DNA from: Methylotenera_A sp963701715
Lineage (GTDB): Bacteria; Pseudomonadota; Gammaproteobacteria; Burkholderiales; Methylophilaceae
Assembly (NCBI GenBank): GCA_963701715.1
Contig: CAVPAX010000006.1
Location: forward strand, 124,001-188,000
Direction: 5' to 3'
Length of the DNA stretch: 64,000 nt
Shown one piece after another: positions 18,358 to 26,428 of this stretch (its first letter is position 1; each line of letters begins with the position of its first letter). The notes beneath the pieces are model-generated. The model was not told where the DNA came from and did no database searches. It saw only the letters and a program-made list of their open reading frames with translations. The translations under genes were made by a program, and so were the position numbers.

Positions 18358-18906
18358 TTATTTTTTAACACCGCCAGAGAGCTTGTCTTGCAATTTCTTA
18401 AGCTCGACCCATTTGTTTTCAGCTGCTAACGTTGCCTGCTGCGCCCATGTACTTGGATTGGCAATGCGGAAACGTGAACCACCTTTATCTAAAATGGCAC
18501 GCATTTGCGGCACGGTAGCTGCAGCAAGTTGGGCGAATGTTTTAATACCATTCTCATTAAACAATTCGTTAATTTTGGGGCCAATGCCTTCCACAATAGT
18601 GAGGTCATTTGCGCTTTTAATTGCAAAGCCAGCTTTCTTAGCGGCGGCAATGTCAATCACTGTTGCCTTGGGTGCTTCGGTTTTAGGCGTCGGTGCTTTA
18701 GTAGCTTCGGCCTTTTTTGCAACTGGGGCAGCGGGTGTGTCCGCCAGTTTCTCAGGTGCATCCGGGGCAGTTTGTGCTGCTGCCTGTGTGTTGCATGAAG
18801 ATTTGTAGCAACATCTACACATGCATTTATTTAATAGCCAGCCAAGTAAAATACCAGCAAGAAACCACCAAAAACAACATCCAAAAGAACTTAAAAGAGA
18901 ACTCAT
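18358..18906 (-). CDS. Cysteine-rich membrane-anchored helix-hairpin-helix protein
   Basis: A 182-residue protein with a short hydrophobic N-terminal segment (about residues 7-26) surrounded by seven cysteines within the first 38 residues (positions 10, 11, 28, 30, 32, 33, 38). An Ala/Pro/Lys-rich linker follows (about 40-95), then a helix-hairpin-helix-type domain with LTIVEGIGPKINELF and GIKTFAQLAAA. Such domains bind DNA backbones or mediate protein contacts. A strong GGGGAG ribosome-binding site precedes the ATG. It is paired with the OmpA-like gene. The cysteine cluster could bind metal or form disulfides. No function can be assigned. Confidence 0.8.
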   Translation of the reverse strand: MSSLLSSFGCCFWWFLAGILLGWLLNKCMCRCCYKSSCNTQAAAQTAPDAPEKLADTPAAPVAKKAEATKAPTPKTEAPKATVIDIAAAKKAGFAIKSANDLTIVEGIGPKINELFNENGIKTFAQLAAATVPQMRAILDKGGSRFRIANPSTWAQQATLAAENKWVELKKLQDKLSGGVKK

Positions 18907-19047
18907 TTTTACTCCCCAATATAAAAGGATTATTCAAAAATTTAAAATCAATCGATACTACTAAAAAAAGAAAAGTAACTATCTGCGCCTTATAAGCAAA
19001 CGTCAAGTATTTAAGGCAATTGCACTTAAAGCTTAAATTATTTTGAT

Positions 19048-20322
19048 TCAGGCTTGGTAGGTAACTTGTCCATGCAGCAATGTATACTGCACCTTGCCTT
19101 GCATCGTTAGCCCCAGGAATGGCGTATTCTTGCCTTGGCTCTTGAGCTGGCTGGCACTTACTTGCCACTCCTCCAGTGGATCAAAGATCGCAATATCCGC
19201 ATCAGCATCCAAACTTAAATGCCCGCCAGATATTCCAAGTATATTCGCAGGCTGACTGGTGATTTTCGCTAAGGCTTCAGATAACGAAGTTTTTTGATTT
19301 GATGCCCATTTTAGTGTCAGCGGCAATAATAGTTCTAAACAGGTAGCGCCAGCTTCGGCTTCGGCAAATGGCAGTAATTTTGCGTCATCATCTACAGGCG
19401 TATGGTCAGAGCAGATTGCATCAATCGCACCGTCTTTAAGTCCTTGGCAAAGTGCATTTTTGTCTCGAGATGAACGTAACGGCGGCTTGAGGTTTGCGTG
19501 AGCACTAAAAAAACCAATATCATGGTCGGTTAAATGGCAATGTTGTGCGCTTACATCTGCACTTACTTGCACACCTTGTTTCTTGGCTTGACGCACTAAT
19601 TCAACTCCCTCTGCAGTAGAGAGCCGGCATAAATGCACTTTGGTTTTTGTTTCTTGGGCTACGCGCAAAATGCTGGCAATGGCGATACTCTCGGCCGCGG
19701 CAGGAATACCTTTGAGGCCTAAGCGACTGGCAACTTCACCGTCATGCGCAACGCCATTTCTGGCGAGATAGTAATCCTCTGCACGCAAAAATATCGTAAA
19801 GCCAAATGTGGCAGCATACTCAAATGCGCGCCAAAGCACCTGTGTGTCCGTGATGGAAATATCAGCTTGACTAAATCCAACACAGCCCGCTTCGGTGAGT
19901 TCGCACATTTCGGTAAGCAGTTTGCCTTCAAGTTGGCGGGTTAATGCTCCAAGTGGATATACATGCGCCAAATTGAGTTGTTTTGCACGATGCTTGAGCA
20001 TTTCAACCAATCCTGGCTCGTCAAGCACTGGGTCTGTGTCAGGCGGGCAGGCCAGGCTGGTGATGCCACCTACGGCGGCGGCTAGCAATTCACTTTTTAG
20101 CGTGGCCTTGTGTTCAAAACCTGGCTCACGTAATCTGGCGGATAAATCGACAAAACCTGGCGCAACAATTAAACCTGTGGCATCGATGGTTTGGTTTGCC
20201 CCAAAGCCATCTGGCGCTTTGCCTATACTGACAATTTTACCTGCGGCTATATATACATCTTGCTTGGCATCAATATTGTTTTTTGGGTCTATAAGGTGAC
20301 CATTTTTAATGTGAATTTTCAT
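19048..20322 (-). CDS. pyrC': Non-catalytic dihydroorotase-like subunit of aspartate transcarbamoylase
   Basis: A 424-residue class I dihydroorotase homologue that has lost its metal site. The HxH motif is replaced by DLSARLREPG, the histidine of the HICHVST-type segment is Arg (HLCRLST), and only one of the two histidines in the TPHHL-type segment remains (SAQHCHL); the later aspartate (CSDHTP) is kept. In Pseudomonas such PyrC' proteins are structural partners needed to assemble active PyrB. It overlaps pyrB by 4 bases (ATGA), which fits that role. An active dihydroorotase should be encoded elsewhere. Confidence 0.92.
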   Translation of the reverse strand: MKIHIKNGHLIDPKNNIDAKQDVYIAAGKIVSIGKAPDGFGANQTIDATGLIVAPGFVDLSARLREPGFEHKATLKSELLAAAVGGITSLACPPDTDPVLDEPGLVEMLKHRAKQLNLAHVYPLGALTRQLEGKLLTEMCELTEAGCVGFSQADISITDTQVLWRAFEYAATFGFTIFLRAEDYYLARNGVAHDGEVASRLGLKGIPAAAESIAIASILRVAQETKTKVHLCRLSTAEGVELVRQAKKQGVQVSADVSAQHCHLTDHDIGFFSAHANLKPPLRSSRDKNALCQGLKDGAIDAICSDHTPVDDDAKLLPFAEAEAGATCLELLLPLTLKWASNQKTSLSEALAKITSQPANILGISGGHLSLDADADIAIFDPLEEWQVSASQLKSQGKNTPFLGLTMQGKVQYTLLHGQVTYQA

Positions 20323-21269
20323 GCTCCACCTCCCAGAATGGCCATCACCGCCATTCTCACTGCAATTCCATAAGTCACCTGCGGTAATATGACGGATTGA
20401 TCACCATCAGCAACGCTGGAATCAATTTCTACGCCGCGATTCATCGGGCCGGGATGCATGACAATGGCATCAGGCTTGGCAAACCCAAGCTTTTCCTGTG
20501 TTAGGCCAAAAGTTTTAAAATATTCCTGTGCGCTGGGTAGCAGGGCACCGCTCATGCGCTCGTTTTGCAGACGCAGCATCATGACAACATCTACATCCTT
20601 TAATCCGGTTTTCATGTCATGAAATACTTGCACGCCGAGTTTTTCGACGTCGGCCGGCAGCAAGGTTTTTGGCGCGATGACACGCACTTCCGGCACGCCT
20701 AGTGTAGTTAAAGCATGAATTTCGCTGCGCGCTACACGTGAGTGCAGCACATCACCTACCAAAGCCACACGCAGGTTGTGCATGTCAGGCTTGTAACGTC
20801 GCACGGTAAACACGTCTAGCAAGCCCTGTGTCGGGTGTGCATGGCGACCATCGCCAGCATTGATGACACTGATGTTATCCGGCACATGTTGTGCAATAAA
20901 ATGTGCCGCGCCGCTCTGTGCATGACGCACTACAAACATATCTGCATGCATGGCAATTAAGTTATCCACTGTGTCTAAAATGGTTTCACCCTTCGATTGC
21001 GATGATGTTCCAACATTGAGTGTGATCACATCGGCTGAAAGGCGTTTTGCCGCGATTTCAAAAGTGGTGCGGGTACGGGTGCTGTTTTCAAAAAAGATAT
21101 TGCATACCGTTTTACCACGTAGTAATGGTACTTTTTTAATGTCGCGCTCTGCTACGCCCACAAAAGTTTCAGCGGTATCCAAAATCTGGGTGAGGATTTT
21201 TTTAGGCAAACCTTCAACAGTAAGTAGGTGCTTTAATTTACCGTCAGCATCTAGTTGCGGGTTATACAT
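20319..21269 (-). CDS. pyrB: Aspartate carbamoyltransferase catalytic subunit
   Basis: PyrB condenses carbamoyl phosphate and aspartate, the first committed pyrimidine step. The 316-residue protein carries the carbamoyl-phosphate loop FFENSTRTRTTFE near residue 58 and the HPTQGLLD segment near 146. The start overlaps the pyrR end by 8 bases and its stop overlaps pyrC'. The pyrR-pyrB-pyrC' order is typical of Pseudomonas-type ATCase. Confidence 0.97.
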   Translation of the reverse strand: MYNPQLDADGKLKHLLTVEGLPKKILTQILDTAETFVGVAERDIKKVPLLRGKTVCNIFFENSTRTRTTFEIAAKRLSADVITLNVGTSSQSKGETILDTVDNLIAMHADMFVVRHAQSGAAHFIAQHVPDNISVINAGDGRHAHPTQGLLDVFTVRRYKPDMHNLRVALVGDVLHSRVARSEIHALTTLGVPEVRVIAPKTLLPADVEKLGVQVFHDMKTGLKDVDVVMMLRLQNERMSGALLPSAQEYFKTFGLTQEKLGFAKPDAIVMHPGPMNRGVEIDSSVADGDQSVILPQVTYGIAVRMAVMAILGGGA

Positions 21270-21762
21270 GGCTGTTCTCTAATGACAAATGTAATTTGCC
21301 TTTGGTGTCCTGTGAAAGCTGCAAACTTTGGTCTGGCCTCAGTAAAATTTCTGCGCCAACAATATTAGGTTGTATAGGTAATTCCGCACCGCCGCGATTG
21401 ATCAGTACAGCCAGCGTAATGCTGGCTGGACGGCCATAGTCAAACAGTTCGTTCATCGCAGCGCGCGCGGTACGACCAGTGTAAAAAATATCATCAATCA
21501 AAATGATATGTGTATTTTGTACATCAAACGGAATTTGCGAAGGTTTTGGCTCGGTCTTCAAACCACGCTGAGCATAGTCATCACGATACAGGGCTGCATC
21601 CAGCATGCCATGAGGAATATCAAGTTTAAGTGACTTCAAAATACGGTTCATTAACCATACTCCGCCGCTGTGAATGCCTACCAAGGCGCTTTTTGGCTGC
21701 AATTGCGTCTGGATTTTAGCGGTGATTTCGCTTAACAGGGTTTCGGGGTTGGGTGGCGGCAT
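21262..21762 (-). CDS. pyrR: PyrR bifunctional regulator / uracil phosphoribosyltransferase
   Basis: A 166-residue phosphoribosyltransferase with the PRPP-binding loop IILIDDIFYTGRTARAAM near residue 95. In Bacillus PyrR attenuates pyr transcription by binding mRNA; in proteobacteria its regulatory role is less clear and I see no obvious PyrR-binding attenuator just upstream. It lies 18 bases after ruvX and overlaps pyrB. Confidence 0.94.
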   Translation of the reverse strand: MPPPNPETLLSEITAKIQTQLQPKSALVGIHSGGVWLMNRILKSLKLDIPHGMLDAALYRDDYAQRGLKTEPKPSQIPFDVQNTHIILIDDIFYTGRTARAAMNELFDYGRPASITLAVLINRGGAELPIQPNIVGAEILLRPDQSLQLSQDTKGKLHLSLENSHV

Positions 21763-21780
21763 GATTTTATAGTGATATCA

Positions 21781-22251
21781 TTATGTGGTTTGAAGCCCGT
21801 CAAAATAAGATTGTAATATGGTTTGTGCTGCGACTGCATCCAGCATGCCTTTTTGGTCGCGTCCTTTAATACCTGCCTCATTTAGATTCTGTGTGGCTTC
21901 GGCTGAGCTCAAGCGCTCGTCAATCATCATGACTGGTAAATTAAAGCGGCCTTCAAGTCGCTGTGCAAATTTTTTACAGAGATGTGTCAGTGTATGAGGC
22001 TTGCCATCCAGATGCACAGGCAGGCCTACTATCAATATACTAGGATTCCACTCATTTATGAGCGCGGCAATTTGCGAGAAGCGCGCTTCGTTCGATTCAC
22101 TGTCAATCGTCAGCAGCGGGTGGGCGACTTTTAACATAGTTTCACCTACTGCTACGCCGATGCGTTTTTCACCAAAATCAAACGCTAGCACCGTACCTGT
22201 AATATCGGGGTAGTTACGTTCCAAAATAGGCAAGTGACTCTGACTTAACAT
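21781..22251 (-). CDS. ruvX: Putative Holliday junction resolvase RuvX (YqgF)
   Basis: A 156-residue RNase H-fold protein with LAFDFGEKRIGVAVGE near residue 23, VGLPVHLDGKPH near 77 and MIDERLSSAEA near 112. YqgF proteins resolve Holliday junctions and/or process pre-16S rRNA 5' ends. It starts directly after the yqgE stop with no spacer, the conserved yqgE-yqgF arrangement. Confidence 0.95.
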   Translation of the reverse strand: MLSQSHLPILERNYPDITGTVLAFDFGEKRIGVAVGETMLKVAHPLLTIDSESNEARFSQIAALINEWNPSILIVGLPVHLDGKPHTLTHLCKKFAQRLEGRFNLPVMMIDERLSSAEATQNLNEAGIKGRDQKGMLDAVAAQTILQSYFDGLQTT

Positions 22252-22830
22252 TCAGGCGTGCCCCGCCACTTCTGATAAATTGGCCAAATTAAGCCCCATC
22301 ATTCTCATTGCATAGTCAAATTTTTCATTGTCGGGTTTATCAAAAATCAGCGTATGAACATCTTCAAGTTTATCAGTCTTCAGACTTAGCCATGCATTTT
22401 GTGCCAGCTCGCTTTCTAACTGGCCGGCTGTCCAGCCCGCATAGCCTAAGGCAATAAGCATTTTTTGCGGGCCTTTGTTTTGTGCAGCGGCCTCTAAAAT
22501 GTCTTTTGATGTAGTGAGTGCAACCGTGTTATTGATAACGATAGTCGAGTTGAATTCGTCATATGGCGCAGGCATGATGTCATGTAGAATAAATCCACGC
22601 TCTGTCTGCACGGGCCCGCCAAAATGGACTGTTTTTTTGAGCATGGGTTGTGATTCGACTTCGAGTTGGATTTGCTTAAACAGGTTTGCGACCGTAATAT
22701 CCGCGCTGCGATTAATGATGACACCCATAGCGCCATCTTCATTGTGAGTGCAAATATAGGTGACGGTTTTAGAAAAATATGGGTCTGTCATGGCTGGCAT
22801 CGCGATGAGAAACTGACCTGTAAGATTCAT
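22252..22830 (-). CDS. yqgE: YqgE/AlgH family protein
   Basis: A 192-residue UPF0301 protein with FLIAMPAMTDPYFSKTVTYIC at the N-terminus, GAMGVIINR near residue 34 and ALGYAGWTAGQLE near 125. Function is unknown; in Pseudomonas AlgH affects alginate. I prefer ATG at 22830 (MNLTGQF), which has GGA at a proper distance and matches E. coli YqgE; a TTG three codons upstream is possible. It forms a block with ruvX and the pyr genes. Confidence 0.92.
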   Translation of the reverse strand: MNLTGQFLIAMPAMTDPYFSKTVTYICTHNEDGAMGVIINRSADITVANLFKQIQLEVESQPMLKKTVHFGGPVQTERGFILHDIMPAPYDEFNSTIVINNTVALTTSKDILEAAAQNKGPQKMLIALGYAGWTAGQLESELAQNAWLSLKTDKLEDVHTLIFDKPDNEKFDYAMRMMGLNLANLSEVAGHA

Positions 22831-22869
22831 ATTTTCCAATAGGGCTATTTTAACACAATTTTTTTGAGA

Positions 22870-23973
22870 TTAATGAGCCTCTAAATATCCCGTGATATCC
22901 AGACCAAAGCCGATCATGCTGGGCATTTTACGTGGGGTAGCCATGAGACGCATTTTGCGCACGCCTAAATCCAGCAGGATTTGTGAGCCGATACCATAAG
23001 TGCGTAATTCCTGATTATATCGAATGGATTCGTCTGCATGCTGAATGCGCGTAATAATGTCATCGCCACTTTCACTATGATGTAACAGTACCATCACGCC
23101 GCAAGGTTCATTGGATATGGTTTGCATGGCTTTGAGCGCATTCCAGCTATGCGAACAGCTGCTGCTGTCAAGCAGATCAAATACCGAAAGCGGCTCATGT
23201 ACGCGCACCAAGCATTCATTATCCGGAGCAGGATTGCCTTTAACCAATGCCAGGTGCGTTTCGTTGGCAATTTTGTCGCGGTATGCTACCAAACGCATTT
23301 CACCATAAGGAGTCATAACGGTGCGTTCAGTTGCGCGTTCAATAAGTTTTTCAGTTTCACTGCGATAACGAATTAAATCGGCAATGGTGCCGATTTTGAT
23401 GTGGTGTTGCTTAGCAATCTCCACCAAATCAGGTAGGCGTGCCATTTCGCCGTCATCTTTTAAAATTTCGCAAATCACACTGGCTGGCTCACAGCCGGCA
23501 AGCGCTGCCAAATCACTACCCGCTTCAGTATGCCCTGCACGCACCAGCACACCGCCATTGAGCGCAGCCAGTGGGAAAATATGTCCTGGGCTCACCAAGC
23601 TTTTGGCGTTGGCATTTTTGGCGACTGCCGCTTGAATCGTCGTTGCACGGTCGGCAGCAGAGATGCCAGTAGTGACACCTGTTGCGGCCTCAATAGATAC
23701 AGTAAAGTTAGTCCCTAAACGTGAATCGTTTTTTAGCACCATGGGTGGCAGGTTGAGTTGTTTACAACGCGATTCAGTTAGCGTCAGGCAAATCAATCCT
23801 CGGCCATATTTGGCCATAAAATTGATATGTTCGGCATTGGCGAATTCGGCTGCGATGACAAAATCGCCCTCGTTCTCACGGTTTTCATCATCCACCAGAA
23901 TGACCATCTTGCCAGACTTGATGTCGGCGATAATTTCGGCAATTGGACTAATCGAGTTAAGCGGCATTTTCAT
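22870..23973 (-). CDS. ribB: 3,4-dihydroxy-2-butanone-4-phosphate synthase with degenerate GTP cyclohydrolase II domain
   Basis: The N-terminal half (residues 1-205) is an intact RibB with DDENRENEGD and the RAGHTEAGSDLA segment; it makes the four-carbon precursor of riboflavin from ribulose 5-phosphate. The C-terminal half (about 210-367) has the fold length of RibA but lacks the three zinc cysteines: the SECLTGD and RCDC stretches are replaced by HEPLSVFD and SCSHSW, and QEGRGIG is gone. It is therefore a RibB with a RibX-like non-catalytic domain. It overlaps ribE by 17 bases. Confidence 0.92.
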   Translation of the reverse strand: MKMPLNSISPIAEIIADIKSGKMVILVDDENRENEGDFVIAAEFANAEHINFMAKYGRGLICLTLTESRCKQLNLPPMVLKNDSRLGTNFTVSIEAATGVTTGISAADRATTIQAAVAKNANAKSLVSPGHIFPLAALNGGVLVRAGHTEAGSDLAALAGCEPASVICEILKDDGEMARLPDLVEIAKQHHIKIGTIADLIRYRSETEKLIERATERTVMTPYGEMRLVAYRDKIANETHLALVKGNPAPDNECLVRVHEPLSVFDLLDSSSCSHSWNALKAMQTISNEPCGVMVLLHHSESGDDIITRIQHADESIRYNQELRTYGIGSQILLDLGVRKMRLMATPRKMPSMIGFGLDITGYLEAH

Positions 23974-24559
23974 GCATCCATTCAGTCATGCGTTCCACAT
24001 AACGGGCAATCTGATCGATTTCCAGATTTACACGGTCACCAACGTTTAAATGTTTGAAGGTGGTATTTCCTAATGTATGTGGAATAATGTTCATGGTAAA
24101 GATGTCTTGTACGATGCTATTCACGGTCAGGCTCACACCTTCTACGCAAATTGAGCCTTTTTTTGCGATATATTTTGAAACTTCATGCGGGGCACGTATC
24201 GCTAACAACCAACAATCTCCTACCTGTTCAAAACGCATTACCTGTCCTACGCCATCTACATGTCCGCTTACCAAATGCCCGCCCAACCTGTCTTGCAGAC
24301 GCAATGCTTTTTCTAAATTAACAGATTGTCTGCAATTTAAGCCAACTGTAACGCTTAATGTTTCTTTTGAAACATGGGCTTCAAAATGTGTTTTATCGAG
24401 ATTTGTAACAGTTAAACAAATTCCGTTTACCGCAATGCTGTCGCCAATTTTTACGTCATTCAGACCTAAACTGGCAGCATTGATTGAGAGCTTTAGGTCT
24501 TCACCAACTTTTGTGGTCGTGTCAATATTGCCAACGGCTTGAATGATTCCGGTAAACAT
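23957..24559 (-). CDS. ribE: Riboflavin synthase alpha chain
   Basis: A 200-residue protein of two homologous lumazine-binding barrels, starting MFTGIIQAVG and carrying VNGICLTV in the first half and VSGHVDGVG plus EGVSLTVN in the second. It disproportionates two lumazine molecules to riboflavin. It is the first gene of the leftward ribE-ribB pair. No FMN riboswitch was recognised in the 124-base spacer upstream. Confidence 0.96.
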   Translation of the reverse strand: MFTGIIQAVGNIDTTTKVGEDLKLSINAASLGLNDVKIGDSIAVNGICLTVTNLDKTHFEAHVSKETLSVTVGLNCRQSVNLEKALRLQDRLGGHLVSGHVDGVGQVMRFEQVGDCWLLAIRAPHEVSKYIAKKGSICVEGVSLTVNSIVQDIFTMNIIPHTLGNTTFKHLNVGDRVNLEIDQIARYVERMTEWMHENAA

Positions 24560-24683
24560 GGTGATATTTTAACAGTATTAATAAAAAGTACGGTTTAAAA
24601 ATGTTGGTGCTTAGTTTTCAAAATTGGCACGTAGTTTGCAAAAGGTTAACTGTAACTAACTTTTTTACTGACAGGTACCTAAA

Positions 24684-26366
24684 ATGTTATCGAACGTAAT
24701 ACAGAAAATCCAGACAGTTTTACATCACCAGGATGTGCAAAAAAATCTTGGGTGGATGAACACGTTAACCGAAATGGACGAATTGAGTGCTATAAAAACG
24801 ACGACTGCTCAATTGACAAAAATTCAATTTGAGTCTGTTGAGAGTTTGAAATGCAATATAGATATGGTATTGGAAATTGATAAGAAATCTTATCAAGCCG
24901 CAAAGAAAATCACATATAAGTACTTGACTGTATTGAAAATAAATAAAAACTCAGAAGTTGAGCTGTACAATGCGGCGTACGCATATCAAAGACAGCTTTA
25001 TGTGGCTTATACGCAGTTTCTTGATTTATATTTAGGGCAAAACAAAACAGTTTTTAGTAACGAAGAAATCAATTTAATTTTATGCCGTCATTTAAATGCA
25101 ACTTTTGCAATGGCAAAATGGCGCTATTTTGATGATCAACCTGCGCCAATCGGCACATGGGCAAATGTTTGTAAAGTCATCAAATGTGCCGAAAATTTGG
25201 CATTAATGAATACCAATATATTTTTGTATGATCATCAAAAGAAAGAAATCAGCATTGCGACCTTATTGAAGCGCGGTTTTATGATGGATACCTTGCATAA
25301 GGGTAATTACAGCCGTCTGCAAATTCAACTGACTGAGCAAGTCCTCAGGGTTTGGGCGACCAATCCATTGTTACTGAACAAGCATAAACAAGATAAATTT
25401 CAGTTTTTTATCGATGTTGAATCGGACAAGGGGCCAGAGCGCATCCGTGCTGTTGAAAAATTTGCAGATTATCGTTTTTGGAAGACTACGCGCTTGATAG
25501 ATAAAATCGAAGCTTATTTATGTGCTGTGGATACACAAAAACCTCTGCAGGAGTTTGGACTGGAGAAAATGGCATCGGCAGATGTAATGGTAAAATTGTT
25601 TAAAAAATTGCGTGTGGATTGGTGTGTTGAAGGTTATGAGCGTCAACGTAGGAAAGAGGCTAGAAATAAAAGAAACATGCTCATAAATGTAAGTTACGGT
25701 TTGGAAGATATCTGTCGTCGATTAAGTGCAGCAAAGCCCAAGTCGGTTGTTAAATCGGCTATACAAGAAGATGATGGCCTATACGACTTCGAAATGCGGG
25801 TAGCTAAGCACCACATCAAACCACAGGAGCCACAAGTTTATCAAGCCAGCAAAAATAAACTTGGCAGTGAGAACTGGTGGCTGGTTGATGAAAGTGCCAG
25901 TGGTTTTGCCGTAGATTTGGGCAAGACTTATAGCAGTTGGATAGAGCCAGGCAAGCTGATAGGATATACCACGCCGGAAGATAAGGAATTGTTTGTCATT
26001 GCCGAAATCAGAAGCGTTAGAAAGCAGGCAAATGGCACCTACAGAGCCGGGCTAAAAGTATTAGGTTCGCACGGTGCTTCAGTTCAAGTCGGACGTGTCG
26101 ATCAGAATAATTTCTCTGAGGCGCTCACTGGTTATTTTGTGGATGAAGCGGAAGCTAATCTGAGCCAGCTCAATACTTTTGCAGGTTTGTTGCTGGATAG
26201 ACAGGATGACGCCAAATCGAATAAGGCTTCGCTAATTTTGCCAAGATGTGAATACAAGCGCGGCGGTAAATTTAGAATCAACATAGAAGGTGATGACAAG
26301 GTAATTGAGATGGGTGCACCATTGATGAAGCAACGTGAATGGGTCCGTGTGTCGTTGCCTATTTAA
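24684..26366 (+). CDS. Uncharacterised 560-residue protein with possible C-terminal PilZ-like domain
   Basis: I do not recognise this as a named protein. Residues 1-380 look mainly helical and soluble, with no signal peptide or membrane segment. Residues about 395-560 look like a beta-rich domain beginning NWWLVDESASGFAVDL. The DESASG part matches the DxSxxG half of the PilZ c-di-GMP motif, but no RxxxR box stands before it, so binding may be lost or the likeness fortuitous. It is a single rightward gene between ribE and lolC, with a perfect hairpin 20 bases after its stop. Confidence 0.75.
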   Translation: MLSNVIQKIQTVLHHQDVQKNLGWMNTLTEMDELSAIKTTTAQLTKIQFESVESLKCNIDMVLEIDKKSYQAAKKITYKYLTVLKINKNSEVELYNAAYAYQRQLYVAYTQFLDLYLGQNKTVFSNEEINLILCRHLNATFAMAKWRYFDDQPAPIGTWANVCKVIKCAENLALMNTNIFLYDHQKKEISIATLLKRGFMMDTLHKGNYSRLQIQLTEQVLRVWATNPLLLNKHKQDKFQFFIDVESDKGPERIRAVEKFADYRFWKTTRLIDKIEAYLCAVDTQKPLQEFGLEKMASADVMVKLFKKLRVDWCVEGYERQRRKEARNKRNMLINVSYGLEDICRRLSAAKPKSVVKSAIQEDDGLYDFEMRVAKHHIKPQEPQVYQASKNKLGSENWWLVDESASGFAVDLGKTYSSWIEPGKLIGYTTPEDKELFVIAEIRSVRKQANGTYRAGLKVLGSHGASVQVGRVDQNNFSEALTGYFVDEAEANLSQLNTFAGLLLDRQDDAKSNKASLILPRCEYKRGGKFRINIEGDDKVIEMGAPLMKQREWVRVSLPI

Positions 26367-26386
26367 ATTTTAATAATTTTCAATTC

Positions 26387-26428
26387 AAGGTGAATCTTAG
26401 CAGCTTAAAAACTGCTAAGATTCACCTT
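26387..26428. repeat. Perfect 17-bp inverted repeat ending at the lolC start codon
   Basis: Left arm 26387-26403 and right arm 26412-26428 are exact reverse complements, with an 8-base loop. The left arm begins AAGGTGA, which resembles a Shine-Dalgarno sequence. The right arm ends with its complement, immediately before the lolC ATG at 26429. No T-run follows on either strand, so it is not a standard terminator. In RNA it would place a stable stem exactly at the initiation region. Confidence 0.85.

Noticed and set aside
24560..24683. FMN riboswitch upstream of ribE
   Set aside because: The spacer is AT-rich and lacks the conserved purine- and G-rich blocks of the RFN element.
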